From contig NZ_JAENHN010000046.1 of assembly GCF_016595795.1 (NCBI RefSeq), positions 140,521 to 204,520 of the forward strand: a DNA stretch of 64,000 nt, given 5' to 3'. Under the pieces are notes generated by a model. It was given only the letters and a program-made list of their open reading frames with translations. It was not told the origin of the DNA and made no database searches. The position numbers and the translations under genes are program-made. The DNA is from Clostridium yunnanense. GTDB lineage: Bacteria; Bacillota; Clostridia; Clostridiales; Clostridiaceae. Positions 9,706 to 18,674 of this stretch are shown here, one piece after another; position 1 is the first letter of the stretch; each line of letters opens with the position of its first letter.

Positions 9706-10872
9706 CTAGCAGTCACTTGGTCTAGGTGCAGAAGGACCAAGACCAATGGAGCAAAGCCAATTCAGAGCTACTTCATGTAGCACATTGATGTTATCTACCT
9801 GGCAGTGTTCTAATCCACCAAGTCTTCTATCCTCTATAGCGAAGAATGTCTTATTTTTTGAACCAGCCTGCTCGTAATTTTTAAGAGCTTGTGTTAGTGG
9901 ATTTGGCTGAACTAATATCTCTTCCGCACCATGCATAACAAGAAGAGGACATTCTATCTGATGAAGTACACCTTCTAGATTGTAGGCAAAACGAGGATTT
10001 CCCGCAAAGTCATCCAAGCTTTCTGCACCAAGTATTCTCATGCCATGGGCAGCCAAACTAGGTGGCATCCATTTTAGCATTGCTTCCCAGTCGAATGCGT
10101 GGGTACCTCCGTCAGAGATGACAGCAGCAATCCTGTGGTCGAAGGAAGCAAATCTAAGAGAGTCATATGCCGCAAAGCTCTCGCCATGAACAATAATCTT
10201 GCTAGGATCAACTTCTGGTCTAGTTAGAAGAAAGTCGATTGCTCTTGAATGAAAAGCCTCACTATCAGCTCGTCTCCCCTTTCCTTTTTCGTACATTGAA
10301 AGACCAGTTCCAGGCTGATCATAAACCATAAAGTTATATCCACAGGAAATAAAAGCTGGTCCTAACCAGAAATAGTTCTCAACTGACCATTCATCACCAC
10401 CATTGAGAGCCAAAATTGTAGGTTTCGGACCTTTTATCCATGAAGGTGAAAAAAAGTACCCATCCAACTTAACATCCTCATAGTCTACTTGGATTTTCTC
10501 TGGTTTGACATCGAAGTAATTTCCGGCAGCTTCGAAAAGTTCATTTACTTTCCTAAATATGCGCATTTTTTCGGTGTCATTATCCATCACAGCATATTCA
10601 GCTATTCTGTAGTAATTCAACGCACGAATGTAACAGTTACGTGCTGTATACCAGTTTCCAACAGCTTCTGCCTCCTTGCCATGCTTTTCCAAGGCCTCTG
10701 CTGTTATAAGCCATTCTCTATGCCATGATTCCTTATCATTTGGATCTATTTTTTTGCATGCCTCATAAATTTCGGTGACGTCAGTAGCACCAAGACTTGC
10801 CATTCCTAAGGCTTTAGTTACTTGATATGACATCATATAGTTGTTTGGCCAACGGCTGAATTCAATTGACAT
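9706..10872 (-). CDS. Alpha/beta hydrolase of the FrsA / pseudooxynicotine-hydrolase type
   Basis: 388 aa. An N-terminal helical region (~1-110, 'WLITAEALEKHGKEAEAVGNWYTARNCYIRAL') precedes an alpha/beta hydrolase core, the layout of FrsA (DUF1100) and 2,6-dihydropseudooxynicotine hydrolase-like C-C or ester hydrolases. Visible catalytic elements are an oxyanion region 'LALNGGDEWSVE', the nucleophile elbow 'IIVHGESFAAYDS' (Gly-Glu-Ser-Phe-Ala), an acid-bearing 'LLVMHGAEEILVQP' strand and a late 'GLEHCQVDN' histidine. The start has AGGAGG eight bases upstream and overlaps the end of a 44-codon ORF (10862-10996) by 11 bases. Base composition is slightly richer in G and C than the neighbours, which may mean transfer. 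The substrate is unknown. Confidence 0.82.
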   Translation of the reverse strand: MSIEFSRWPNNYMMSYQVTKALGMASLGATDVTEIYEACKKIDPNDKESWHREWLITAEALEKHGKEAEAVGNWYTARNCYIRALNYYRIAEYAVMDNDTEKMRIFRKVNELFEAAGNYFDVKPEKIQVDYEDVKLDGYFFSPSWIKGPKPTILALNGGDEWSVENYFWLGPAFISCGYNFMVYDQPGTGLSMYEKGKGRRADSEAFHSRAIDFLLTRPEVDPSKIIVHGESFAAYDSLRFASFDHRIAAVISDGGTHAFDWEAMLKWMPPSLAAHGMRILGAESLDDFAGNPRFAYNLEGVLHQIECPLLVMHGAEEILVQPNPLTQALKNYEQAGSKNKTFFAIEDRRLGGLEHCQVDNINVLHEVALNWLCSIGLGPSAPRPSDC

Positions 10873-10996
10873 TGTAGTATCCTCCTTCTCTAGTTGTATT
10901 AGTTACTCCAGTCCTTCTCTGATTAAGTACAAGGTTGCATGTTTCGAAATAGTAGCACCTATCTATGTCAGTGCCGTGAGCTTGCTTCTCTACCAT
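10862..10996 (-). CDS. Small 44-aa ORF overlapping the hydrolase start
   Basis: An ATG at 10996 with a perfect AGGAGG seven bases upstream opens a 44-codon frame. It starts MVEKQAHGTDIDR and holds a 'CYYFETC' segment (residues 14-20), then ends 'TNTTREGGYYNVN'. Its stop lies 11 bases inside the hydrolase gene, which suggests translational coupling. I do not recognise a family. No signal peptide or membrane segment is visible. It could be a leader peptide controlling the hydrolase, a small functional peptide, or a modified-peptide precursor (two Cys flanking aromatic residues). Only the ribosome binding site and overlap support it. Confidence 0.5.
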   Translation of the reverse strand: MVEKQAHGTDIDRCYYFETCNLVLNQRRTGVTNTTREGGYYNVN

Positions 10997-11013
10997 ATCA
11001 TTTCCTCCTATCA

Positions 11014-11045
11014 GTTTACTTGCTGTTTTTAAGCTACAAGTAAAT
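11014..11045. promoter_or_regulatory. Inverted repeat upstream of the 44-aa ORF and hydrolase
   Basis: GTTTACTTG (11014-11022) and CAAGTAAAT (11037-11045) form an imperfect inverted repeat just upstream of the ORF. It is a candidate operator; no regulator is assigned. Confidence 0.35.
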
Positions 11046-11131
11046 TTTAAGATATAAAAATAAATCAGGCCTAAAAGGAAAATAAATCTTTATAAAAAGA
11101 ATATAAAAAATTATAAAGAAATAAAGAACAA

Positions 11132-11176
11132 AAAGGCCACTGCTGTATTCTATACTTTCAACCAGCATTGACCTTT
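11132..11176 (-). terminator. Terminator of the two-component operon
   Basis: Minus strand AAAGGTCAATGCTG pairs with CAGCAGTGGCCTTT (one or two mismatches) and is followed by TTGTTC. It lies 23 bases after the histidine kinase stop codon. Confidence 0.7.
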
Positions 11177-11198
11177 AATTCATTGTAGAAAAATAATA

Positions 11199-12251
11199 TT
11201 AGTTTTTTGAAAGCGGAAGGCTGAACTTTATCCCAAGACCGCCATACTCAGAAGAATATGCATATATTTCTCCACCATGATATTCAATAATTGATTTACA
11301 GCTTGCAAGCCCAAGCCCTATCCCACCGTTTTCAATTTGCCGCGATTTATCAACAGTAAAAAATTTAAGAAATAGTGAAGGTATATCCTTATCTGGAACT
11401 CCAGTGCCATTATCCTCAATTTTAAAATAGGCATAAGATCCTTTAGAGTATCCAGTCATATAAACTTTCAACTCTTTTTTTCCTCCATATCTTATAACAT
11501 TACTGAAGAGATTACCAAAGACCCTGCCTATCATAGTTTCATTGACCATAAGCATTATATTTTCCGTGAATAAATGCTTGTAAGCAAGCTCACAGTTAAG
11601 TCCTGATAACTCATAGTCATACTCTTGAGCAATGTTTTCAAATAATTTCGATGCATCAACTTGTTTCAATATCATGGATTCTAAATCCTGTTTTTCTTTG
11701 GTGAAACTTATAAAGTCATTGATAAGTTCAGCCATATATTTTGACTTTTTTTGAATCAACTCGTAATATTCCTGTTTTTCATTTTCTGATAGCCCCTTTT
11801 GCATAGCTAACAGTTCAGCAAAACCGCTAATAGATGTTAATGGTGCTTTTAGATCGTGAGCAATAGCAGAAATCATATCCGTTTGCTCTTTGTGTGCTAG
11901 TTGGAGCCTCTTTTCCATCTTATTAAAGTGCTTATAAAGGTCTCCAATTTCATCATTACTCCTTAATGCAAGTGGTGGCAATGGATGCACAATATTTACT
12001 CTTTCCAATCTTCTATTAAGCAGTCCAATGGGTTTTTCTATAAAAAAATTAATATACATAATCAAAATAATAAATATAAAACAGGCAATAGCCAATATAG
12101 GAAGGAGTACTCCTATATATGAGGGATTAAATAATGAACTAGATATATGTGGATATTCTGCAAAGATAAACTTCAAATAAATTCCAATTGAAACCATAAA
12201 AAATATAAACATCAACAGGAACAGTAGAGGAAGCTTTATTTTCAGTTTCAT
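11199..12251 (-). CDS. Membrane sensor histidine kinase of a two-component pair
   Basis: About 350 aa from an ATG at 12251 with AAGGAG nine bases upstream; the longer open frame overlaps the regulator gene and has no ribosome binding site. Two membrane helices ('LPLLFLLMFIFFMVSIGIYL' and 'IGVLLPILAIACFIFIILIM') flank a short extracellular loop. They are followed by a HAMP-like linker, the H-box 'ISAIAHDLKAPLTSISGFAE', an N-box 'GNLFSNVIRYG', and G-boxes 'DNGTGVP' and 'GGIGLGLASCK'. The short sensor resembles the small 'intramembrane' kinases that often watch over envelope stress or antimicrobial peptides; that role is inference. It starts four bases after the response-regulator stop. Confidence 0.9.
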   Translation of the reverse strand: MKLKIKLPLLFLLMFIFFMVSIGIYLKFIFAEYPHISSSLFNPSYIGVLLPILAIACFIFIILIMYINFFIEKPIGLLNRRLERVNIVHPLPPLALRSNDEIGDLYKHFNKMEKRLQLAHKEQTDMISAIAHDLKAPLTSISGFAELLAMQKGLSENEKQEYYELIQKKSKYMAELINDFISFTKEKQDLESMILKQVDASKLFENIAQEYDYELSGLNCELAYKHLFTENIMLMVNETMIGRVFGNLFSNVIRYGGKKELKVYMTGYSKGSYAYFKIEDNGTGVPDKDIPSLFLKFFTVDKSRQIENGGIGLGLASCKSIIEYHGGEIYAYSSEYGGLGIKFSLPLSKN

Positions 12252-12255
12252 GCTA

Positions 12256-12948
12256 TTATTCTCCTTCCTTGTACTTATATCCAACGCCCCAAATTGTTTT
12301 AATAAAGTCATATTCAGGACCAAGTTTCTTACGGATATTTTTTATATGAACCGTTACAGTATTTAATTCTCCGTACTCGTCTCCCCATATATATTCATAT
12401 ATCTGCTCACGAGTCAATACATTATTGGAGTTATGCATAAGCATGGACAATATTTGAAATTCCTTTGTTGATAAATTAAGCTTTTTGTTATTTAGAAATG
12501 CTTCAAAGGTTTTATCATTCAAAATTAGAGGTGAATCAATACTTTCTCTATCGGGACTAAGTTCATTCCACTCTTTAAAAAGCCTGTCAACTTTTCTGAA
12601 GTTAGCCCTTATCCTGGAAGTAAGTTCCTGAATACTAAAAGGCTTTGTCATGTAGTCATCTGCCCCTACTTCGAGCCCAACGATTTTATCAATATCCGTA
12701 TCCCTGGCACTTAAAAACATAATTGGAGCATTATAAGATTCTCTGACGCTTCTACACACATCAAGACCATCCATACCAGGCATCATTATATCAAGAATTA
12801 TGAAATCAATGTGATTTTCTTTCAATGCACATAAGGCTTCTTTCCCAGAACATGCTGAAATAGTTTCAAATCCCTCATAACTTAAACTCTTTGCTATTAG
12901 TTTTACTATATCTTTATCATCATCTACAACTAATATCTTTTTTTGCAC
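12256..12948 (-). CDS. OmpR-family response regulator
   Basis: 230 aa. The receiver domain (1-115) has acidic residues 'VVDDDKD', the phosphorylation Asp in 'FIILDIMMPGMDG', a conserved 'FLSARD' Ser/Thr position and 'DYMTKPF' lysine. The C-terminal winged helix (about 135-228) has the OmpR 'LSTKEFQILSMLMHNSNNVLTREQIYEYIWG' pattern and 'VTVHIKNIRKKL'. First gene of the operon with the kinase at 11199-12251. An 18-bp palindrome (AAGGTACT-TC-AGTACCTT, 13087-13104) about 140 bases upstream could be its binding site, but spacing to a promoter is not established. Confidence 0.93.
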   Translation of the reverse strand: MQKKILVVDDDKDIVKLIAKSLSYEGFETISACSGKEALCALKENHIDFIILDIMMPGMDGLDVCRSVRESYNAPIMFLSARDTDIDKIVGLEVGADDYMTKPFSIQELTSRIRANFRKVDRLFKEWNELSPDRESIDSPLILNDKTFEAFLNNKKLNLSTKEFQILSMLMHNSNNVLTREQIYEYIWGDEYGELNTVTVHIKNIRKKLGPEYDFIKTIWGVGYKYKEGE

Positions 12949-13442
12949 TTTTGCACCTCCGAGCTACTTCAATAAGCTTTCTCTTCCACAGTCAAAATTA
13001 TAGATTAACTGGAGCCTTTAGCTTTATCAAATATATCAACCTCTTTTATGCCTTGTTATGAGACTTTTCCAAAGAGATTTTTTATTAAGGTACTTCAGTA
13101 CCTTACATACAAAGCTTAGCACTCTTTTTTTTAATATGCAATTATATATTTATTTTATTTCATGGTGTTGATAAAGTAGTGAATTTTTACAGTTTTATGC
13201 CTTGTTTCAGATAACTTCAAAAACCTCATTTATTTTGGTACTGTTCACAGCATCTACTATAAGTGAGGTTTTTCTATTTTATTCTTCTGTATATTTCTTG
13301 GTATTCATGTAGAATTTAATGTCAAAGAGAAAAAGCATCTATCCTGCAAAGAATAGTGCTTTATACTCTTAAATTCATATCTTAAACTATATCCAATAGC
13401 TCTAAAAAATAAATATTCTAAATATGCTTATTATTACCATCT
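12949..13442. other. Gene-free stretch with palindrome and terminator
   Basis: Contains the 18-bp palindrome at 13087-13104 (AAGGTACT-TC-AGTACCTT) and the hairpin at 13219-13273. No supported ORF was found. Confidence 0.4.
13219..13273 (-). terminator. Terminator-like hairpin downstream of a GNAT gene
   Basis: AAAAACCTCA (13219-13228) pairs with TGAGGTTTTT (13264-13273), extended by inner TTAT/ATAA pairs. It lies 170 bases past the acetyltransferase at 13443, so its use as that gene's terminator is likely but not certain. Confidence 0.55.
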
Positions 13443-13934
13443 CTATACATTTCTTATTTCAACTAATTCGTCAGTATCAATCACTAAACGCATAGCTATA
13501 AAATCATAGTCAGCACCTCTTATAGTATTTACAAACTCCTCGATAACTTTAAAACCTAATTTCTTATATACTTTAATGGCTCTTTTATTAAATTTCGCAA
13601 CTGTTAAGTCAATACAGTTATAATTATATTTTTGTTTTCCAAAATCAACTACTGATTTTACAAACTCTGTTCCAAAACCTTTTCCAGTAATATCCGGCCT
13701 CATTTGCACACCTATACAAAGGAATTCTTCAATATAATAAAACGAACAGTTTCCTACTAACTCATTATCTTCATTATAAATTGAAAAATTGTTATCTGAA
13801 TCAATAAAACTTAGTATCCACTCTATTTTATTTTTATCAATACTATTATCATAGAATGAATATATATCCTCATATCTCCAAGTTAAAAATTCCTCTACAT
13901 CACTTTTTGTAGCTACTCTAAATTCAAACTTCAT
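13443..13934 (-). CDS. GNAT-family N-acetyltransferase
   Basis: 163 aa with the GNAT order: N-terminal 'FRVATKSDVEEFLTWRYEDIYSF', a middle strand 'VGNCSFYYIEEFLCIGVQMRPDITGKGFGTEF' containing the acetyl-CoA pyrophosphate loop (GKGFG), and 'NKRAIKVYKKLGFKVIEEF' as the C-terminal motif. The start is supported by AAGGATAAT just upstream. The 'WRY...YSFYD' beginning is common in Clostridium and Bacillus enzymes annotated as ribosomal-protein- or aminoglycoside-type acetyltransferases. Substrate unknown. Single gene. Confidence 0.86.
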   Translation of the reverse strand: MKFEFRVATKSDVEEFLTWRYEDIYSFYDNSIDKNKIEWILSFIDSDNNFSIYNEDNELVGNCSFYYIEEFLCIGVQMRPDITGKGFGTEFVKSVVDFGKQKYNYNCIDLTVAKFNKRAIKVYKKLGFKVIEEFVNTIRGADYDFIAMRLVIDTDELVEIRNV

Positions 13935-14172
13935 ATTATCCTTGCCCTCCTAATTATTTATTAAGATATGAGCAAAGACTACTAAAATAAAACAATTTGA
14001 TATTCTACTAATTTAATTTTTTCATAGCAGCCTTTGCTATGAATTTAAAAATGGCTTTAAACAAGGATATTTCACGTTAATCACTCCAGTCATATTATTT
14101 TAATATAAGAATCTTATTTATTTATGGTACGGTTAAATGCACCGTTGTATAATTGAGTCCCTAATTATATTT

Positions 14173-14508
14173 TTATTTCTTTAAAGATATAGTATTTCTA
14201 TTATTACCGTTTTCTGATCCATGTGTATATCCCACAACCTTAAAATGCTCCGAAAGGCTCTTAACTAAACTATCATAGTCTTCATATTTTGCTCTAAGGC
14301 AGGTGGAAAGATGGACTACTTCAACATCATTTTTAATCAAACTTTCAACCTTATGTTCTAAATCTCCTCCCACATGGGTAAATGCTATTAACTCCACCTC
14401 AGACCCATAATCGCTAAAAGAATCAACTCTCTTGTTATAGGCGTTGAAACAGCCTTTTCCGGTACATCTATTCATCGTATCTTCGTTAACCAAAATCGCA
14501 ATTTTCAT
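14173..14508 (-). CDS. CGGC-domain-like protein lacking the CGGC motif
   Basis: About 111 aa from the ATG at 14508, which follows AGGGGGATACAT; an upstream in-frame ATG (14535) is less well placed. 'MKIAILVNEDTMNRCTGKGCFNAYNKR' in outline, then 'VELIAFTHVGGD', 'VVHLSTCLRAK' and 'VVGYTHG' follow the pattern of the CGGC family (Pfam PF08821), small proteins thought to bind metal through conserved Cys and His. The eponymous central CGGC is replaced here by His-Val-Gly-Gly-Asp. It is therefore either a diverged metal-binding subfamily or has lost that site. No neighbour clarifies its job. Confidence 0.7.
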   Translation of the reverse strand: MKIAILVNEDTMNRCTGKGCFNAYNKRVDSFSDYGSEVELIAFTHVGGDLEHKVESLIKNDVEVVHLSTCLRAKYEDYDSLVKSLSEHFKVVGYTHGSENGNNRNTISLKK

Positions 14509-14918
14509 ATGTATCCCCCTTATATAATAAAACAAAATTATTAGCTATTAAATTGTTATATAAGCCAATATTGATAAAATATTCATTGATAGTTTACCAT
14601 GTTTATTATATTACTGGTATATCACTTAAGCAGTGATTACTGTCACAAACAATGTATGGTTTATTCTCAACTTTTTAATGAAAGCTTAGTAGTTTATTGG
14701 AGACACAAAATGCAAGTATATGTTTTATGTGCTATAGGTAGAGTTGGAAATGTTTTTACTGAACTTACATGCAAATGCCGAATGAAACATACAGATTTAG
14801 AAAAGTAACTTATATGTAATTATATTAAATATTTGAATTTTTGCAGGTATGTGGTATATAATTAAACAAATGTATAATTGTAAATTATGATGTATAAATA
14901 GCTTAGGTGGTGAAAGTA
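14509..14918. other. Intergenic stretch without a supported gene
   Basis: Several short open frames exist on the plus strand, but none has a ribosome binding site or recognisable composition. The stretch ends in AGGTGG, the binding site for the next small membrane protein. Confidence 0.35.
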
Positions 14919-15251
14919 ATGATCGGTAACTTTGAGAACAATATGTTTTATGGAACATTAGCTATTTACTTTATTACAAATTTAGTTAACACAGTTATAA
15001 TGTATAAGTGCAAGAGGAGACAATTAAAATTATTATTTGCGATACTGCCATTACCTATATTGTTTATTTACTGTACTGCTAATATTTTGATATTTAAGTC
15101 AATTGTTGATATAAGTAATCCACCTTTCGGTACTGACTATAGTGGCTATTTTATGGGATTGGTAATTCTTGCAGGTTTTCTAATGGTTGTTTTTTACGTA
15201 GTAAATATAATTTATATGCTTATTTTTACTTTACACAAACCCTACCAATGA
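14919..15251 (+). CDS. Small membrane protein, three predicted helices
   Basis: 110 aa from the ATG at 14919, with AGGTGG eight bases upstream; a GTG twelve bases earlier is in frame but overlaps the binding site. Three hydrophobic segments are visible: 'FYGTLAIYFITNLVNTVIMY', 'LFAILPLPILFIYCTANILI' and a long 'MGLVILAGFLMVVFYVVNII' stretch. Basic residues between helices 1 and 2 (KCKRRQLK) place that loop inside. I do not recognise a family. It stands alone and has no clear terminator. Confidence 0.6.
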   Translation: MIGNFENNMFYGTLAIYFITNLVNTVIMYKCKRRQLKLLFAILPLPILFIYCTANILIFKSIVDISNPPFGTDYSGYFMGLVILAGFLMVVFYVVNIIYMLIFTLHKPYQ

Positions 15252-15390
15252 GTTTTAAGTATTAATCATCATACGGTATTTTCACCTATAAAAACAGCCT
15301 TAGGCAAGTTATATAAATGCCTAAGACTATAAATCGCACTTATTTATGATACTATTCAACTTAAATAATCTTATAACATATCTTCGGAGT

Positions 15391-15432
15391 AAAAGCACAT
15401 CCTTAAATAATAAATCTTAAAGATGTGCTTTT
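15391..15432 (-). terminator. Terminator of the ydeI-like gene
   Basis: A near-perfect 16-bp stem: AAAAGCACATCCTTAA (15391-15406) pairs with TTAAAGATGTGCTTTT (15417-15432), one mismatch, 27 bases beyond the stop codon at 15459. Confidence 0.75.
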
Positions 15433-15458
15433 GTATATAATATTATTTCTTTAATTTG

Positions 15459-16052
15459 CTAATCATTAAGCCCCTTACCATCAAGAATTTGCTGCATATA
15501 CTTTTCAATCCTTGAGGTTCGAGTTTTCGATTGTTTAGCCTGAGAAAAGTAAAAAATGTATGCCCTTTGTCTTCCTGGTGTTAGAGCTTCAAAGGCAGTT
15601 TTAAGTTCAGGTAACTCGTTAAATTTACTTTGTAGTTCTTCAGGTATTATGTACTCTTCATTTTTCTTTAATTCTACTTCCAAACCAGCTTTTTCAATTT
15701 CAATAGCTTCATTAATATAGTCTTTTAAGGTATCTTCCATCTCAATAATTTTTTCAACACTTGTGAATCTAATCTGGCGTGCTGCCTGAACATTTTCTGT
15801 TTGCTGCACTAAAATGCCCTTTGTATCCTTTAGCAAAGCTCCTTTAATAAACAGGATCGCACAGTATTCTTTAAAGCCATGTATTAAAAGTATATTCTTT
15901 TTATCAAAGGTGTAACAAGGTTTTCCCCACTTTAATTCTTCCGTAAGCTCACAGTGAAGAAGGATTTCTCTTAATGCTTTAAGCTCTTCTTGCCACTTTT
16001 TTTCTTCAGTTAAAAATTCATCAACCTTAGGATTTGTAATAATATTTGCCAT
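15459..16052 (-). CDS. YdeI/OmpD-associated family protein (DUF1801 plus YdeI tail)
   Basis: 197 aa. The N-terminal DUF1801-like region includes 'LTEELKWGKPCYTFDKKNILLIHGFKEYCAILF' in outline and 'RQIRFTSVEKI'. The C-terminal YdeI segment has 'IPEELQSKFNELPELKTAFEALTPGRQRAYIFYFSQAKQSKTRTSRIEKY' in outline, a signature of the family. Proteins of this group are linked to bacteriocin or antimicrobial-peptide protection in some bacteria, but the biochemical activity is unknown. Single gene with its own terminator. The family call is firm. Confidence 0.88.
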   Translation of the reverse strand: MANIITNPKVDEFLTEEKKWQEELKALREILLHCELTEELKWGKPCYTFDKKNILLIHGFKEYCAILFIKGALLKDTKGILVQQTENVQAARQIRFTSVEKIIEMEDTLKDYINEAIEIEKAGLEVELKKNEEYIIPEELQSKFNELPELKTAFEALTPGRQRAYIFYFSQAKQSKTRTSRIEKYMQQILDGKGLND

Positions 16053-16179
16053 CTAGGAACACCCCTTTTCAAATTTTTTCATCTGCTACTGGTCATACAT
16101 ATATAAGGTTAGTATTAATACCTGTTATAATGCAATGTCAATTTAATAAACTCAAAATCTGTTAAAGTAAATCAACCCA

Positions 16180-16629
16180 TTATAATGCTTTTTTCATACA
16201 TACACTTTCATCGTCACCTATATATACACCATAGTTTTCAATAATTTCATAACCAGTTCTTTCATAAAGCTTAATTGCTTCTATTTGTTTTCTTCCTGTT
16301 TGTAAAATCCCAAATCTATACTCATCGCTTCTTCCAAGCTCTTCTATTTGTTTAACAATTAATTTAGACAGCCCTTGACCTCTGTTTGCCTTTTTAACAA
16401 ATATTCTTTTAAGTTCTATAGTATTATTATCATATTCTTTAGAGGCACCACAAGCTACTGGCTCATCATCTATATAAATAACTATTACGTCCTTCAAGTT
16501 ATAATCAACACTATTTTGCTTAGAATATATCTTTATATCTTCTCCATATAGTTCATAAAGGTTTTCATCCAATAGTTCCGTAAGCTTTCTAAAATCTTCA
16601 TTTTTACTATCAGTTTTTAATATTCTCAT
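16180..16629 (-). CDS. GNAT-family N-acetyltransferase
   Basis: 149 aa with GGAGG seven bases ahead of the ATG. The compact GNAT fold shows 'VACGASKEYDNNTIELKRIFVKKANRGQGLSKLIV', in which RGQGLS is the acetyl-CoA loop, and 'QIEAIKLYERTGYEIIENYGVY' as the C-terminal motif; it ends in 'ESVCMKKAL'. This layout is typical of single-domain PA4866/YjaB-like acetyltransferases. The substrate cannot be inferred. Monocistronic. Confidence 0.86.
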   Translation of the reverse strand: MRILKTDSKNEDFRKLTELLDENLYELYGEDIKIYSKQNSVDYNLKDVIVIYIDDEPVACGASKEYDNNTIELKRIFVKKANRGQGLSKLIVKQIEELGRSDEYRFGILQTGRKQIEAIKLYERTGYEIIENYGVYIGDDESVCMKKAL

Positions 16630-17190
16630 TAATTTCCTCCTGTCATCTACAAATCACTCTATAAATTACCCAAAATTAAACTACTAAAACTTATTGAAAG
16701 TATACTCTATTTTTCAGTAGCTTTCAATTTATAAAAAATCTGTTGCTATGTAGATGTATCGCTCAATAGACAAAATAACTCATATATCTACACCTCAATT
16801 TATATATTTTTTTTAAATATTAATATAATATTTATTTTAAGTTAAAAACACATGATATTTGTAAATAGAAAATTTGTAATGCATTTCACTTAATTATTGT
16901 TAAGAATGTACTTCTATAGTCGTATTCTCAGTGCTTAATCCTTCTCTCCTACAACCTAAAGCCTTCAGAGACCATATATGGATATTTCATGTAAATAAGT
17001 CTAGATTTCTTACATTTTCAATATTTGAAGCTAATAATCTTTAGGTTTATACTTATCATGGTTATTTTACTATAAAATATTTTTATCAATAATATATTTT
17101 ACATAATATTCAAAGAAACACAATTTATTTTTATATATTAAATATTAGTATCACATCTAGAGATTTTATTGAAGGCTGGTGAGTGTAAAT
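16630..17190. other. Long AT-rich intergenic region upstream of the MATE gene
   Basis: No supported ORF or strong hairpin. It must hold the MATE gene promoter and possibly regulatory sites, but none could be assigned. Confidence 0.35.
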
Positions 17191-18597
17191 ATGAATATGA
17201 ATTTAGGTTTTTTACGACAAAATACTGAAGAAAGACGTGAATTAATATTAAATGGTCCTATACTTTCAACTCTTTTCTTACTTTCAATCCCAACACTTAT
17301 GATGGGACTAGTTCAATCCATAATACCTGTAATGGATGGAATTTTTATAAATAATATTGTTGGAACCATTGGTGCAAGTGCAATAACCTACTCAGGTCCA
17401 ATAATAAACATGGCTATAGCTCTTTCTCAAGGTCTTAGCGTAGCTGCAATCGCAATTATTGGTCAGATGAACGGCAGAGGTCATTACAAGAAAGCGAAGC
17501 AGGTTTCAACCCAAGTTGTGGTATTCTCATTTCTTATAGGAATAATAACAGCTCCTATACTTTACTTCTTAGCATTTCCTATATCAAGCCGAGTTGATCC
17601 ACAAATATCCCATGATGTCTTTTTGTATCTTGCATTAAATTCATTAGTTCTTCCTTTTTTATTTCTTGAAGCTATATATAACTCTATAAAGAATGCCAAC
17701 GGGAAGCCTGAAGCAACCTTTATAAGAATGATGCTAATGTTAGTTTTGAAGTTTCTATTTAATATATTGTTTATAGTTGTTTTTCCTTTGGGACTTGTAG
17801 GTTCAGTTATGTCTTCTTTTGCTGCAAACCTAATTATCTGTATTTGGATGTTTTATGAATTGTTCGTTAAGAATGGGGATGACAAGCTTATACTAAAAGG
17901 CTTTAAATTTGATTTTAAAATTCTGTTCAAGCTTGTAAAGATAGGAATACCTTCTATGATATCAAGCTTAATGCTTAGCCTAGGTTTCTTCCTTATAAAT
18001 AATGAAATTGAAAAGTATGGTCCTGTTGTTTTGACCGGTCAAGGAATCGCAGGAAACATAACCTCAGTTTGCTTCATACTACCATCAGCCTTTGGTTCTG
18101 CTGTAACCACTATGGTAAGTATGAATGTAGGAGCAGGACAAGGTGATAAAGCTCGTAAGTCTTGTATAGAAGGCTGCATAGTGAGTGCTATTACTGCAGC
18201 ATTATTAATCATTACAGTAGTTCCACTGTCCCCTTACCTAACAGTTTTATTTACCAACAACCATGATGTGCTTGAGATTGCTAACAAGTCTCTTCATATA
18301 TACACTTATTCTGTAATAGGCTTTGGGATATGTATGGTGGCGCAAGGTGCTTTCATAGGACTTGGCCGTACAGGAATACCACTTATTATGGGCTTTCTTA
18401 GAATATGGCTTTTAAGGTATGTATTTATCTTGGCAACAGAGCATTACCTTAGCTTTTATTCAGTATTCTGGGGAAATTTGTTCTCAAACTACATGGCAGC
18501 AATAATCATCACCGTTTTAATGACTAGAATAAAGTGGGTATCTGCTTTATCTAAAAAAGAAAGTAAAAGAGAGACTACAAAACTTGCTTCTATATAA
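17191..18597 (+). CDS. MATE-family multidrug/Na+ antiporter
   Basis: About 468 aa from the ATG at 17191, with GGTGAG seven bases upstream. Twelve membrane helices in two six-helix repeats fit the MATE (NorM/DinF) family. The first repeat begins 'ILSTLFLLSIPTLMMGLVQS' and carries 'MDGIFINNIVG'; the second begins 'ILFKLVKIGIPSMISSLMLS'. The 'QGLSVAAIAIIGQMNGRG' and 'NVGAGQGDKARKS' loops are the conserved MATE loops. It should export cationic drugs or toxic metabolites in exchange for Na+ or H+. Monocistronic with a strong terminator; no adjacent regulator. Family firm, substrate unknown. Confidence 0.92.
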   Translation: MNMNLGFLRQNTEERRELILNGPILSTLFLLSIPTLMMGLVQSIIPVMDGIFINNIVGTIGASAITYSGPIINMAIALSQGLSVAAIAIIGQMNGRGHYKKAKQVSTQVVVFSFLIGIITAPILYFLAFPISSRVDPQISHDVFLYLALNSLVLPFLFLEAIYNSIKNANGKPEATFIRMMLMLVLKFLFNILFIVVFPLGLVGSVMSSFAANLIICIWMFYELFVKNGDDKLILKGFKFDFKILFKLVKIGIPSMISSLMLSLGFFLINNEIEKYGPVVLTGQGIAGNITSVCFILPSAFGSAVTTMVSMNVGAGQGDKARKSCIEGCIVSAITAALLIITVVPLSPYLTVLFTNNHDVLEIANKSLHIYTYSVIGFGICMVAQGAFIGLGRTGIPLIMGFLRIWLLRYVFILATEHYLSFYSVFWGNLFSNYMAAIIITVLMTRIKWVSALSKKESKRETTKLASI

Positions 18598-18615
18598 TTC
18601 TATAAATAAAGTTAC

Positions 18616-18674
18616 TAGCCACTCAATAGTGTTCTACTCATTAAGAAGAACACTATTGAGTGGCTATTTGTTTT
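18616..18674 (+). terminator. Strong intrinsic terminator of the MATE gene
   Basis: A perfect 20-bp stem (18616-18635 with 18647-18666, starting TAGCCACTCAATAGTG), 11-base loop, then TTTGTTTT. Confidence 0.92.

Noticed and set aside
14599..14808. 69-codon open frame on the plus strand
   Set aside because: No ribosome binding site, Cys/Tyr/His-rich composition unlike nearby proteins and no family resemblance; treated as chance.
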